A DNA stretch of 64,000 nucleotides from Bacillus sp. NTK034 (GCF_017303275.1 NZ_JAFKOJ010000012.1:35731-99730); one strand, 5' to 3'. Shown: positions 14,193 to 24,403, counted from the stretch's first letter. The notes: generated by a model not told the origin, from the letters alone. A program made the numbers and translations.

Positions 14193-16988
14193 CTATGAAA
14201 GCCACACCCTCATTACGGACAGCAGCTGGTCCAGTTTTAACGGCTTGCTGATATAATCTGTTGCACCAGCTTCCATGCACTTTTCCCTATCGCCTTTCAT
14301 TGCCTTGGCAGTAAGGGCAATGATTGGAACATCCTGATGCCTGTCCAGCCCGCGAAGCCTCTTCATGGTTTCATAACCATCCATAACCGGCATCATAATA
14401 TCCATCAGCACAATATCAATCTTTTCTGTACCCATTATTAAATCCAGGCACTGCATCCCGTTTTCTGCTGTAAGGACATTCATGCCTTCTTTATTTAAAG
14501 CATTTTTCAGCGCATAAATATTTCTGTGATCATCATCTACGACTATGACTGTTTTATCTTTAAGCTCAGTACCTGTATGCTGATGCTCTGCTTCACTAAT
14601 TCCTTCAGCAGCTGGGGGTTCTGCTGCCTCAGACACTTCCTCCAGAGGTTCAGCGGTTACAGCTGCTTCTTCTAAAGCAAGCGAACCTGCCTCTATATCA
14701 GGCATGCCGTTTGGCAGATTAGGAATGACCAGTGTAAAGCGGCTTCCTTTTCCTTCTTCACTCTCCACTTTGCAAATGCCGCCGAGCAGCTGGGCAAATT
14801 CCTTGGAGATGGACAATCCCAGGCCCGTTCCGCCATATCTTCTCATCGTGGCTCCATCAGCCTGCTGGAAGGCTTCAAAAATCAGCTGCTGCTTTTCCGC
14901 TGGAATGCCAATACCTGTATCCAGCACTGTTACTTTAAGCCAGTCATCTGTATAGGTGGATAGCGGCAAACCAAAGAAATCGCTCTGTGCGGCTTTTTCA
15001 AAAGTGACTGCTACTGAACCTTCTTCCGTAAATTTAAATGCATTTGACAGGAGATTTTTCACAATTTGCTGGAGCCGCTGCTCATCGGTATTGAATACAG
15101 GCGGCACTTCTTCTGAAGAGCTTACAGTAAACTCAAGGTTTTTATGCTTTGCCACTTGTGTAAAATGCTGCTTCATACGTTGCGACATTTCACCCATATT
15201 GACTTCCTCAAAGCTTATCTCCAGTTTTCCTACTTCTACTTTTGAAAGGTCCAGAATATCATTGATCAGGGTAAGCAAATCCTGTCCGGATGTATGAATA
15301 ACCTTGGAAAACTCCTTCTGTTCCTCAGTGAGGATTTGATCCGGATCTTCTGCCAGCATCTCTGATAAAAGCAATATGCTGTTAAGCGGCGTGCGCAGCT
15401 CATGCGACATATTTGCCAGGAATTCTGACTTGTATTTTGAGCTTAAACTCAGCTGCTTTGCTTTTTCCTCCAGCTCTTCCTTGGCAGCCTGAAGTTCTTC
15501 GGATTTCATTTCCGCATCTCTGGAGCGCTCTTCAAGCTGTTCATTAATCATGCGCAGCTCTTCGGATTGACTCTGCATTTCTTCAGATTGGGCCTGCAGT
15601 TCCTCCGACTGGGACTGCAGCTCTTCAGCCTGTGCCTGAAGTTCCTCTGTCTGTGCCTGAGATTCTGCCAATAAGCGTTCGATCTCCATTCTTCCTGAAA
15701 TATTGGTAATGGCTATTCCTAATGTATCAATTACTTTTTCCAGGAGCTTGATCTGTGCATCAGTGAATTGCCTCAAACTTGCCAATTCCACAACTGCAAC
15801 GACCTCATCTTTGAGCATGACAGGTGCCATCATGATGCTTTTCGGCCTGACATCTCCCAAACCGGTTGATAGGACCTTGTAATCCTCCGGAACATCTTGA
15901 AGTAATATTGTTTTCTTATCCCTGACTGTTTGCCCTGCTATTCCTTCTCCGGCAAAGAAAAAGTCTCTTCCTGCATCTTCCGCTCCATCGGCATAAGCAG
16001 CTTGTTTTTTAAATACAGGTTTGCTTCCGCTGTCATCCTTCACATAAATTACTCCGAGATTGGCTCCGGCAGCAGGTGCCACCCTAGAAATAAAATCATC
16101 TGCCAAATTCCCTATGGCCACATGCTGGCTATAGATGCTTACTAATGCAGCAGACTGGCTTTGAATCCAGTTCTGCTCACTGATTTCAGCCGAATAGCGC
16201 TGTTCTTTTTCGTAATAATTCTCCAGTGAATCAGCCATAGAGTTGAAGGCTATCGCGATTTCACCGATCTCATCTTTTGTTTCGATATTCAGCCTTGAAA
16301 TGGAAGAAAGGTCTTGATAATCAATATCCTTAATTCCCTTTGTAATTAAGCTGATGCTTCTGCCTGTACTTCTAATCACCCAAACCGTCACTCCGACGAT
16401 TAAAATAATAGCTATTGCAACCGCAGCAACCAAAGTCGATACTAACTGATTATACGTTTCATTTGCACTTTCCAGGGAATCAGCCATGATGGATTCCTGA
16501 TATTCTTTAAATTCAGCCAGCTTAACCAGAAGAGAGTTTCGGTTTTCCCTTTCTTCCCTGTACAGATCTTCCAGGGAATCCAGATCTCCGCCTCCCATTA
16601 ATCCAATGAAGCTGTTTTGCATTTGGGCATATGATTCATATGCCTGTTCTACTTCCTTTAATAGCAGGCTCGATTTCTGTCTATTTAATTCATTTTCCAA
16701 TTTCAAAATCCGGGTTTGTATCCCTTCATGGTTTGCCTCAATCAATTCAGCCGTCATGGCTGGATCTGCCGATTCTATGTCGGTGAGCACACTCAGCAGC
16801 TGCTGATCTGTCTGGTAAAAAAGCTGTCTGATCTCTGTAGCCTGGTTTACCTTATAATAGCGATCCTCCACAATTTCCAGCATGTTCGCCTTCATTCCAT
16901 TCACCATAGACAGAATGACAAACATTAGAATAAACATAAAAAATACGGTTAGGCCCAAACCCATTATTTGCTTTCCCTTAAAACTCAC
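14193..16988 (-). CDS. rsbK: Hybrid sensor histidine kinase, RsbK-like
   Basis: 931 residues from GTG 8 nt after AAGGAG; a TTG eight codons upstream is the alternative. In order: a membrane helix, a CHASE3-like extracellular helical region, a second helix near 185-207, HAMP, a GAF domain (about 280-435), and a Glu/Gln-rich coiled coil of EELQAQ-type repeats. Then come HisKA (SEFLANMSHELRTPLNS with the phospho-His), HATPase (NLLSNAFKFTEEG, DTGIGIP, GGTGLGLSIS) and a C-terminal receiver (VVDDDHRN, LMDIMMPVMDG). The layout matches B. cereus RsbK, which phosphorylates RsbY. A sigma-B-like promoter lies upstream. Confidence 0.88.
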   Translation of the reverse strand: MSFKGKQIMGLGLTVFFMFILMFVILSMVNGMKANMLEIVEDRYYKVNQATEIRQLFYQTDQQLLSVLTDIESADPAMTAELIEANHEGIQTRILKLENELNRQKSSLLLKEVEQAYESYAQMQNSFIGLMGGGDLDSLEDLYREERENRNSLLVKLAEFKEYQESIMADSLESANETYNQLVSTLVAAVAIAIILIVGVTVWVIRSTGRSISLITKGIKDIDYQDLSSISRLNIETKDEIGEIAIAFNSMADSLENYYEKEQRYSAEISEQNWIQSQSAALVSIYSQHVAIGNLADDFISRVAPAAGANLGVIYVKDDSGSKPVFKKQAAYADGAEDAGRDFFFAGEGIAGQTVRDKKTILLQDVPEDYKVLSTGLGDVRPKSIMMAPVMLKDEVVAVVELASLRQFTDAQIKLLEKVIDTLGIAITNISGRMEIERLLAESQAQTEELQAQAEELQSQSEELQAQSEEMQSQSEELRMINEQLEERSRDAEMKSEELQAAKEELEEKAKQLSLSSKYKSEFLANMSHELRTPLNSILLLSEMLAEDPDQILTEEQKEFSKVIHTSGQDLLTLINDILDLSKVEVGKLEISFEEVNMGEMSQRMKQHFTQVAKHKNLEFTVSSSEEVPPVFNTDEQRLQQIVKNLLSNAFKFTEEGSVAVTFEKAAQSDFFGLPLSTYTDDWLKVTVLDTGIGIPAEKQQLIFEAFQQADGATMRRYGGTGLGLSISKEFAQLLGGICKVESEEGKGSRFTLVIPNLPNGMPDIEAGSLALEEAAVTAEPLEEVSEAAEPPAAEGISEAEHQHTGTELKDKTVIVVDDDHRNIYALKNALNKEGMNVLTAENGMQCLDLIMGTEKIDIVLMDIMMPVMDGYETMKRLRGLDRHQDVPIIALTAKAMKGDREKCMEAGATDYISKPLKLDQLLSVMRVWLS

Positions 16989-17088
16989 CTGTTCTCTCCT
17001 TCTTTCCCCCAATTTTTCTTTATCTTTGTTTCCGATTTCAAGTTCATGTTCACGTTTATGAGTTTAAGATTTTAATAGACTAGCTTCT

Positions 17089-17114
17089 TTACCCTTATTC
17101 GTTATAAATCAAAC
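17089..17114 (-). promoter_or_regulatory. Sigma-B-like promoter of rsbK-rsbM
   Basis: Minus strand GTTTGA (17109-17114), 14-bp spacer, GGGTAA (17089-17094): five of six matches in each element. About 100 bp before the kinase start. Confidence 0.6.
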
Positions 17115-17168
17115 CTGTTTTTTCTATTTTTTTCATAAAAAAAAGGAAGGAAAACTCCCCCCTAATTT

Positions 17169-19916
17169 TCAACGATATTCCTTAACTTTTCCCCCTGCTG
17201 AAGTCATCCATTCAAACTGGCGCAGCTTCAGGTCAAATAGTGTCAGGGGATCCTGGTAAATCTCAGGATTTTTGCGCATATCGCTTAAAGCTTCTTTATT
17301 ATCTGCAATGTCGGTATAGGTCTCTTCAACCGTATGATTCAATACATCAAACGGATTTCTGAAAAACATTTTAATATCCCGTTCAAGTGATTTCTCGAAA
17401 AGCTCGAATTGCTGCATGAATTTATTGGTGATGGATTCTGCGATCTCACTATAGTCTTCATGTTCAATGAACTGTTTATATTTATTATGGAGCATGGCTT
17501 TATTCTGCTGGATCGCACCAAGCAGCTTGCCTGCACTCTTCAGCAGGAACTGCGATGGCGAAAAGCGGTTTAGAATGTTCGCCTTTTCCAGCTGAACACT
17601 TCCCCGTGTCATTCGATCCGCGTCGCGGCGCCAGTCATCCAGAACCCTAAAGTCACAGCCAAGCGAGATTTTCTCCTCGCCATATAGCTCATTGAAGCTT
17701 TCGCTCATTTCATCCAGATATGCCTGGCTGCTTCTGAACTCTCCTTCACTTTCAGCAATCCACTCCTGAATGGAAACATGGAAATCCGGCAAAACCGTCT
17801 CTTCAATATATTCATGTACCCGATTATTCATTTCGTCATTGAGTTCTGTGTGGATTTTTCCAAAATCACTGTCCTCTGTCACCATTTCAGAACAATTCCG
17901 AAGCAGTTCCGGAATCTTTTTCTCAAGATCCTGTCTCATTTTATCTTTAATTTGGCTGTAGGACTTTTTAATTGTCCGGACCTTTTCTTCTTCCATATCA
18001 CTCAGCTGATTGTTGGCACCCTTAAGTTTTGTTACCATTTCTTCGTTCCATTTAATAGTATCAATCAAGCTGTTTTCCATCTCTACGCGTTTTTCAAGAA
18101 GGAATTTGATCGATTTTTTAACATAGTAAAGAACCTTTGCTGTACGCTCTTCTTTCCGGTCCCCTCGATCCACCATCGACTTGATAAAGACTGCTAAATC
18201 TTTCAGCTGGCTTTCGCTTTCATAATACGCGGAGAAAGCAAACACCTTTGCTTTTGGAAAGTAGGTATGCACACGGGACTGAGTTTCATCAAGAAGATCC
18301 ATGGCATCCTGGCTGTCTGGAATCCGGTCCATTTTACTGAGAAGGAAATGAATAGGCAATTCCGGAGCCTGCTCTCTCATTCTCACAGCAAGATCCAGCT
18401 CTTTATCTGTCAGAGGCGAATCCGCATTCAGGACAAACAGCATGCTGTCTGCGAAATGCAGATATTGGAACACACCATTTCTGAACTTGCTTTGCCCCGC
18501 AAGACCAGGCGTATCAATGACAGCAAGTCTATTATTCTGTAAAAAGCCGAATGGCATTTTGCATCGTATAAGCGTCTGCTGGCTTTTTTCTGCGCTTTGC
18601 CTAAAGTCCTCCAGATCAGAAATACTCCGCACTTCCTCGTCCGTAACGGCATGAATTTCCGCTTCATCACTATCCTTGAACAGCACTGAAGCAGAAGTGG
18701 AATCTCCCATCAGCTCTTCACCGAGAAGAGTGTTGACAAACGAGGATTTCCCATTTGAAGCCGCACCGGCAATCAGCAAATGCCCGGCATCCAAATCAAG
18801 GAGCTCACGGACCATCCATTCAAAGCGTTCCCCCATTAGCACGCCCTTTTCCTTCGCCCATTTCATGACATTTTCAAATAGCTTGAAGCTTTCCTCCAAG
18901 CTATCCTGAAAGCGAACAGAGCGATTCACAAGGCCCTCTGCCTCGCTGACAGCTGATGAATCAATGTTGGACGGGAAAATTTCGCTCCACGCCAGCACTG
19001 CCGAAGCCGAAACAAGGGAATGCGAAGGTGCAGCTATTTTCACCCAGTTAGTTATATGATTCGGTATCAGGTGTGATAAGTCCCGGATTAGATGCTTACC
19101 GCTGATTAATTCAAAATAAGTATCCTTGTAAAGCTCGGAAAGCAGGCTCCATGTATGTGAGCGCCCTGGCTCCATATTCAGGAGAAGATGGTTAAATTCT
19201 TTCAGCCATGAGAAATACAGATCTGATTTCTTGTAGCTATTCCATAGAGCCGCTGATAAACTTTCAAAATGAGCCTCGTCCACACGGTATAATACCGCAA
19301 GCGCCTCACTGAAATAGTTCGGCTCCGTTTTAACTGTCCGCCCCTGCTCCACATACGAGTGAAGAACTTCAAACCAGGATATGGATTCCGTCCTGATTGC
19401 TTCATTGACAGCCAGCTCCACTGCATTTCCCCAATCGCTGTGTTCTTCAAAGAATCCGCGTGCCAGATCGGTCACATCCGGATAATCCGGATTTAATCGA
19501 ACCGCATCTTTAATGGCTTCTACAGCAAGTTCAAGCTTGCCTCGCTGTATGTAAAGTGAAAACAGCTGAAGGAGCACTTCGGTTTTCAACACCTCTGAAT
19601 CTGTTTCAATCGATTTGTAAAAGTCCTCCGCATTTGAAAGCAAATCCAATTCAAAATAGGCATCAGCCATATTTTTCTGTGCCCATGGCCCCAATTCATT
19701 CGGGATGCTCTCCCATTTAAAAATGGCCGCTTCATAATCCTTGTTAAGGAAATACACCTCACCCTGGGCGAAACGGATATTGGTTAAATCGGGCACTTCG
19801 TTCTGCTGCTCAGCCACATACAGTTCACCCAAAACCCTGATCGGATGCACATTTTCATTAGATCCCATGAAGGTCTCGTAAAAGGTTTTGCTGATTAGCT
19901 GCTTCTCTAAAGTCAT
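17169..19916 (-). CDS. TPR-dynamin family GTPase
   Basis: 915 residues from ATG behind GCGGGGGATCAAG. The first 370 residues are TPR-like helices (FAQGEVYFLNKDYEAAIFKWE; LELAVEAIKDAVRLNPDYPDV). A dynamin-type GTPase follows: P-loop GAASNGKSS (about residue 385), switch Thr region, DTPGLAG, and LSKMD as the base-recognition motif. The last third is long charged helices resembling a dynamin stalk (KRVEMENSLIDTIKWNEEMVTKLKG). No membrane helix is predicted. Bacterial dynamin-like proteins remodel or protect membranes and some act in phage or antibiotic stress; the role here is unknown. Confidence 0.85.
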   Translation of the reverse strand: MTLEKQLISKTFYETFMGSNENVHPIRVLGELYVAEQQNEVPDLTNIRFAQGEVYFLNKDYEAAIFKWESIPNELGPWAQKNMADAYFELDLLSNAEDFYKSIETDSEVLKTEVLLQLFSLYIQRGKLELAVEAIKDAVRLNPDYPDVTDLARGFFEEHSDWGNAVELAVNEAIRTESISWFEVLHSYVEQGRTVKTEPNYFSEALAVLYRVDEAHFESLSAALWNSYKKSDLYFSWLKEFNHLLLNMEPGRSHTWSLLSELYKDTYFELISGKHLIRDLSHLIPNHITNWVKIAAPSHSLVSASAVLAWSEIFPSNIDSSAVSEAEGLVNRSVRFQDSLEESFKLFENVMKWAKEKGVLMGERFEWMVRELLDLDAGHLLIAGAASNGKSSFVNTLLGEELMGDSTSASVLFKDSDEAEIHAVTDEEVRSISDLEDFRQSAEKSQQTLIRCKMPFGFLQNNRLAVIDTPGLAGQSKFRNGVFQYLHFADSMLFVLNADSPLTDKELDLAVRMREQAPELPIHFLLSKMDRIPDSQDAMDLLDETQSRVHTYFPKAKVFAFSAYYESESQLKDLAVFIKSMVDRGDRKEERTAKVLYYVKKSIKFLLEKRVEMENSLIDTIKWNEEMVTKLKGANNQLSDMEEEKVRTIKKSYSQIKDKMRQDLEKKIPELLRNCSEMVTEDSDFGKIHTELNDEMNNRVHEYIEETVLPDFHVSIQEWIAESEGEFRSSQAYLDEMSESFNELYGEEKISLGCDFRVLDDWRRDADRMTRGSVQLEKANILNRFSPSQFLLKSAGKLLGAIQQNKAMLHNKYKQFIEHEDYSEIAESITNKFMQQFELFEKSLERDIKMFFRNPFDVLNHTVEETYTDIADNKEALSDMRKNPEIYQDPLTLFDLKLRQFEWMTSAGGKVKEYR

Positions 19917-20201
19917 CTTGATCCCCCGCAGTGCTATTATTAAAAGTGTGCCTAGAGGCACCGGCTTTTAAAAGAGTTTATTGAACAGCCTGCTGATTTC
20001 CTAATATCATAGGGCTTTATCAGCATGCTTTTATAAAAAACGCATAATGCGCCAATTTTCATCCTTTATCCTTATATTGTAGCAAAAATTTTTCTGCAAA
20101 AAATTTCATTTCTCTATCATTTTTGAAACATTGCTGTATTCCTGTGTAATATTCTTAATGATTGGAACCATCTTTACTTTATTAATACCACCCCAAATCA
20201 A
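19917..20201. other. Intergenic region upstream of the TPR-dynamin gene
   Basis: Should hold the dynamin promoter. GTGCCTAGAGGCACC at about 19947-19961 is a small inverted repeat near its start. No RNA motif recognised. Confidence 0.4.
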
Positions 20202-20250
20202 AATAAAAACTGGCAGACAGAAATATATATTCCTGTCTGCCAGTTTTCAT
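20202..20250. terminator. Terminator after MFS transporter gene
   Basis: 15-bp perfect stem AAAACTGGCAGACAG/CTGTCTGCCAGTTTT, 12-nt loop, A/T flanks on both sides. Confidence 0.9.
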
Positions 20251-20256
20251 TCTTCA

Positions 20257-21459
20257 TTAAGAGGCTTGCTGCGGGCGGGCGGCTGAGCGCCGTCTGCCAT
20301 AAAGGACTGTAACAGCCATGCCAAGAATCAGGAACACACTTGATATTTGGAACAGTGCTGCCGTTTCCACAAACTGTGCAAGCACCCCAAACACAAGGCC
20401 GCTTAGTCCAATGCCAAGGTCGATGGATGAGAAGAACATTCCATTTGCCACACCCCGGCGGTTGGGTGGTGTCATCGACAGCGTCCATGACTGCAGAGTA
20501 GGAATCAACGATCCAAAGCCAATCCCGAACAAAATTCCGCTTATGATAATAAACAAATTCGAATGAGCGAAAGAAAGTACCCACATGCCAATAAAGGTCA
20601 AGAACGTGCAAAGCAGTACAAGTCCCTTTGGCCCACGCTGGTCAAACCACTTTCCGGCAATTGGCCTCGAAAGCGATGCCATGGTCGCATTGAACAGGTA
20701 GAAAAGGAAAATCTGATCAATGCCGCGCTCTTCTCCAAAAATTACGATGAACGTTACGATGGAACCATACCCAAATGTCACAATAATCGTAATAAAGGCA
20801 GGAAACCAGCTGGATTTTTCGATTAATGAGCCTAAGTAAGAAAATTTCAGATCCTCTTTCCTTGTTTCCAGAACAGCTGCAGGCGTTTCGTAGCGAACAA
20901 TGGATAGGAGGCCGATGGCAATTACACCAAGTACACTCGAGATATAAATAAGGTTGGTAAAAGAAGTAATCTGATATAGATAGATTCCAAGACTCGGAGC
21001 GATGATCATCCCGATCGTAACGCTGAGGCCATAGTAACCCATTCCCTCTCCAAGACGGGAATTAGGCACTACATCTACAGCAGCCGTCCCATTCACAGTT
21101 GTTGACCATCCCCAAGCGAGCCCGTGGATGAATCGGAACAGCAGAAAAATCATCACCACGCTTGACAGCGGATATATAACCGTTATGGCCAGAAGCGCCG
21201 CTGCCCCAATCAGCACCAGCTGCTTCCTTGCTCTATATTCAAGCATGAATCCGATGAAAGGTCTGCTCAAAACGGCTCCAATCGAAAACAGTGCCGTAAC
21301 AAGCCCAATTTCAAGACCAGTTGCTCCTATGGACTTTATATATGGAGGCAGTGTCGGAATCAGCATCTGAAACGACATAAAGACAAATAAATTTCCGACC
21401 ATCAGCATAATGAAAGACTTTGTCCACAAAGTCTCTTTAACAGCCTTTATCAACTGCAT
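20257..21459 (-). CDS. MFS transporter
   Basis: 400 residues with 12 hydrophobic helices. MFS marks include GAVLSRPFIGFMLEYRARKQLVL (motif A-like, about residues 61-83), WGWSTTVNGTAAVDVVPNSRLGEGMGYYG near residue 116 and ASLSRPIAGKWFDQRGPKG in the second half. The C-tail is basic (GRRRSAARPQQAS). Likely an efflux carrier of the YfmO/YttB kind, but the substrate is unknown. The ATG overlaps the ribosome site; a TTG two codons later (21453) has better spacing from GGGGGAT and may be the real start. Confidence 0.85.
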   Translation of the reverse strand: MQLIKAVKETLWTKSFIMLMVGNLFVFMSFQMLIPTLPPYIKSIGATGLEIGLVTALFSIGAVLSRPFIGFMLEYRARKQLVLIGAAALLAITVIYPLSSVVMIFLLFRFIHGLAWGWSTTVNGTAAVDVVPNSRLGEGMGYYGLSVTIGMIIAPSLGIYLYQITSFTNLIYISSVLGVIAIGLLSIVRYETPAAVLETRKEDLKFSYLGSLIEKSSWFPAFITIIVTFGYGSIVTFIVIFGEERGIDQIFLFYLFNATMASLSRPIAGKWFDQRGPKGLVLLCTFLTFIGMWVLSFAHSNLFIIISGILFGIGFGSLIPTLQSWTLSMTPPNRRGVANGMFFSSIDLGIGLSGLVFGVLAQFVETAALFQISSVFLILGMAVTVLYGRRRSAARPQQAS

Positions 21460-21613
21460 CCCCCGCTTTCTTTTTATCTCCAGAATAAATCAGTTAATTA
21501 TTTCGCATCACTAAATACTACTATAACTGATTGAAAAAAGGAACGGGAATTTAGCATCACATCAAGGTGCAGAACTTTATTGAAACAATGAAAACCTTCT
21601 ATATGCAGTACAT

Positions 21614-21639
21614 AAAAAAGGGAGCCAGATTAAGCTCCC
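21614..21639 (-). terminator. Terminator after carboxylesterase gene
   Basis: GGGAGC/GCTCCC stem, 8-nt loop, minus-strand T6. Confidence 0.8.
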
Positions 21640-21642
21640 CCG

Positions 21643-22404
21643 TCACCCCTGCAGACTGCTTGTTTCCAGTACCCGCTGCAAAAAATGCAGTGTTCTTTCG
21701 ATAATGATGTCCTGATCGTTATCCAGTGTTGCCACATGATAGCTGTTGTCCAGGGTGACCAATTCCTTTGCAGCTGATTTAATGCTGCTGTATATTTCCT
21801 GCGAATTGGAAGGCGGAACTACATGATCTTCTTTTGAGACAAAAATCAGCGCAGGACAAGTCACTTTTCCTAAATCGGCTTTGACCTTCTTCATCAATTC
21901 TGTTATTTCACCAAGCGATTTAACCGGTGTCCTTTCATAGGCAAGCTCTTTTATATCAGGGTTTTTAATGTCTGAACCAATTGCATCAAGGAAGCGGACA
22001 TCCAGGCTGGCTGCTTCAGCCATATCAGAAATCTCAATAGCTGCATTAATCGGGATAATCCCCTTAATCTCCGGATATTTCTCGGCCATATACAATGTCA
22101 GGGTACCGCCCATCGACAGACCTGTAACAAATATCGTACTGCAGCGCTCTTTCAGCCACTGATAGCCTTCTTCAACAGAATGAATCCAATCCTGATAGGT
22201 CGTTGTTTCCATTTCTTCATAATGAGTGCCGTGTCCCCGCAGCCTTGGGCCGCAGACCGTATACCCTGCATTTGCATAAGCTTCCCCTAGCGGACGCATG
22301 CTTTGTGTTGAGCCCGTAAAGCCATGCGATACCAAAATCCCAATCTCATTTCCTTCATAATAAAAAGGTTCTGCGCCTTCTAAAATAGGATACTTCTCAG
22401 GCAT
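21643..22404 (-). CDS. Alpha/beta-hydrolase carboxylesterase (Est30-like)
   Basis: 253 residues from the ATG following AATGGAGGAAGGAAC. Monoacylglycerol lipase/Est30-type serine esterase. The oxyanion loop is HGFTGSTQSM near residue 27, the nucleophile elbow is VTGLSMGGTLTLYMAE (Ser about 95), the acid lies in FVSKEDHVVPP, and the His in LDNSYHVATLDNDQD. PRLRGHGTH is the lid entrance typical of the family. Cytoplasmic, short-chain ester substrates expected. Monocistronic. Confidence 0.9.
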   Translation of the reverse strand: MPEKYPILEGAEPFYYEGNEIGILVSHGFTGSTQSMRPLGEAYANAGYTVCGPRLRGHGTHYEEMETTTYQDWIHSVEEGYQWLKERCSTIFVTGLSMGGTLTLYMAEKYPEIKGIIPINAAIEISDMAEAASLDVRFLDAIGSDIKNPDIKELAYERTPVKSLGEITELMKKVKADLGKVTCPALIFVSKEDHVVPPSNSQEIYSSIKSAAKELVTLDNSYHVATLDNDQDIIIERTLHFLQRVLETSSLQG

Positions 22405-22706
22405 GTTCCTTCCTCCATTCAATAGGTTATTTCCTATTAAGAGATATTCTTTTACTATTCCTCTATCCCTCCTTATTTGAAAGCATTTAACATTTTTGTA
22501 AAACTTCGCATCCAGTCTTCAGAAAAACTTTTTTTCCAGCATCGACTTGTTTATAATAGATAGAATGAATATAGAAATTAGCAGCATTGCCCTATAAACA
22601 AAAAAGCAGGCATTAGGAGCGCAGCTAAGGGAAGTTTCGCTTTATTTTCCTTCCCGATATTATTAAAATAAGTACTAACTACATAAACAGAAAGGCTGAT
22701 ACCGGT
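22405..22706. other. glnS leader region
   Basis: Contains a hairpin AGGGAAG/CCTTCCC with a T-rich loop about 60 bp before glnS. No T-box motif (AGGGTGGnACCGCG), specifier loop or leader terminator was found. The promoter for the esterase must also lie here. Confidence 0.4.
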
Positions 22707-24398
22707 TTGGAAAACAATTCAAATTTTATACGAACGATTATTAAAGAGGATCTGGAATCAGGAAAGCGCAAAGAGGTCATTACTCGTTTCCCGCCTGAGC
22801 CGAACGGTTATCTTCATATCGGACATGCCAAATCGATAGTCATCAACTTCGGCCTGGCAGATGATTTTAATGGCAAGACAAACCTCCGTTTTGATGATAC
22901 GAATCCGCTAAAGGAAGATCAGGAATTTGTGGATGCCATTAAAGAGGATGTTAAATGGCTTGGCTACGAATGGGAGGAGCTTCATTTTGCATCGAATTAC
23001 TTCGAGGAAATGTACAACCGTGCAGTTCTTTTAATCAAGAAAGGAAAAGCATATGTGGATGACTTAAGCCAGGAAGAGATCCGTCAATACCGCGGAACGC
23101 TGACAGAGCCTGGGAAAGAAAGCCCATACCGAAGCCGTTCAGCTGAAGAGAATCTTGATTTATTTGAACGCATGCGTAAAGGTGAATTTGAAAACGGAGC
23201 AAAGGTTCTCAGAGCAAAGATCGACATGTCATCACCGAACCTGAACTTGCGCGATCCGGTTATCTATCGTGTTTCACATGCAACTCACCACAATACGGGG
23301 GATACGTGGTGCATCTATCCGATGTATGCATTTGCCCACCCGCTTGAGGATGCAATCGAAGGAGTTACCCATTCCTTATGTACAACCGAGTTTGAAGATC
23401 AGCGCCCGCTATATAACTGGGTTGTCGCAGAGTGTGAAATGGAAAGCACGCCGCAGCAAATTGAGTTTGGCCGCCTAAATATTTCTAATACAGTTATGAG
23501 CAAAAGAAAATTGAAGCAGCTTGTGGAAGAAAATTATGTAGATGGCTGGGATGACCCGCGCATGCCGACGATTTCCGGTCTAAGACGCAAGGGCTATACT
23601 CCGGAAGCAATCCGAGAGTTCGTAAAAGAAACGGGTGTTTCAAAAGGGTCCGGTGTAGTGGATGAGGCCATGCTTGAGCATTATGTCCGCGAAGACCTGA
23701 AATTGAAAGCCCCTCGCACAATGGGTGTGCTTCGCCCATTAAAGGTTGTGATCACAAACTACCCGGAAGATCAAACTGAAATGCTTGATGCGGAAATCAA
23801 TCCGGAAAATCCTGAGATGGGCATGCGCCAAATTCCTTTCTCGAGGGAGATTTATGTTGAGCAGGACGATTTCATGGAAGATCCGCCGAAAAAATATTTC
23901 CGCCTCTTCCCTGGCAATGAAGTACGCTTAAAGCATGCATACTTCATCAAGTGCAACGATGTCATCAAGGATGAGGATGGCAATGTTGTTGAGCTGCAGT
24001 GCACATATGACCCTGAAACGAAGAGCGGAACAGGTTTTACCGGCCGAAAAGTAAAGGGTACGCTTCACTGGGTGGATGCAAAGAGTGCCATTCCGGCTGA
24101 ATTCCGTTTATACGAGCCATTGATTCTTGACGAAGATGCCGATCAGAATGCTGAGGCAGACACAGATGATGCTGCTGAAAACGATGCGGAAGGGAAAACG
24201 TTCCTTGACTATGTGAACCCGAACTCACTTGAAATTGTTCATGGTTTCATTGAACCTAACATGAAGGATGTAAAAGCCCAGGATAAATTCCAATTCTTCC
24301 GTCATGGCTATTTCAATGTCGACCCGAAACACACATCAGCAGAAAAACCTGTTTTTAACAGGATTGTATCGCTGAAGAGTTCATTTAAGTTAAAATAA
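22707..24398 (+). CDS. glnS: Glutaminyl-tRNA synthetase
   Basis: 563 residues. Charges tRNA-Gln directly with glutamine. Class I marks: [15 protein letters not shown] (about 28-42) and [13 protein letters not shown] (KMSKS equivalent, about 262-274). [19 protein letters not shown] and [15 protein letters not shown] are typical GlnRS segments. The anticodon-binding beta-barrels fill the C-terminal half, with an acidic insert ([22 protein letters not shown]) near residue 475. The TTG start follows AAAGG at a long distance, so the exact start is uncertain. B. subtilis lacks this gene and uses GatCAB, which is also present here. Confidence 0.96.
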   Translation: MENNSNFIRTIIKEDLESGKRKEVITRFPPEPNGYLHIGHAKSIVINFGLADDFNGKTNLRFDDTNPLKEDQEFVDAIKEDVKWLGYEWEELHFASNYFEEMYNRAVLLIKKGKAYVDDLSQEEIRQYRGTLTEPGKESPYRSRSAEENLDLFERMRKGEFENGAKVLRAKIDMSSPNLNLRDPVIYRVSHATHHNTGDTWCIYPMYAFAHPLEDAIEGVTHSLCTTEFEDQRPLYNWVVAECEMESTPQQIEFGRLNISNTVMSKRKLKQLVEENYVDGWDDPRMPTISGLRRKGYTPEAIREFVKETGVSKGSGVVDEAMLEHYVREDLKLKAPRTMGVLRPLKVVITNYPEDQTEMLDAEINPENPEMGMRQIPFSREIYVEQDDFMEDPPKKYFRLFPGNEVRLKHAYFIKCNDVIKDEDGNVVELQCTYDPETKSGTGFTGRKVKGTLHWVDAKSAIPAEFRLYEPLILDEDADQNAEADTDDAAENDAEGKTFLDYVNPNSLEIVHGFIEPNMKDVKAQDKFQFFRHGYFNVDPKHTSAEKPVFNRIVSLKSSFKLK

Positions 24399-24403
24399 TT
24401 TCT

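Noticed and set aside
22405..22706. T-box leader before glnS
   Set aside because: No AGGGTGGnACCGCG sequence, specifier loop or terminator/antiterminator pair could be found.
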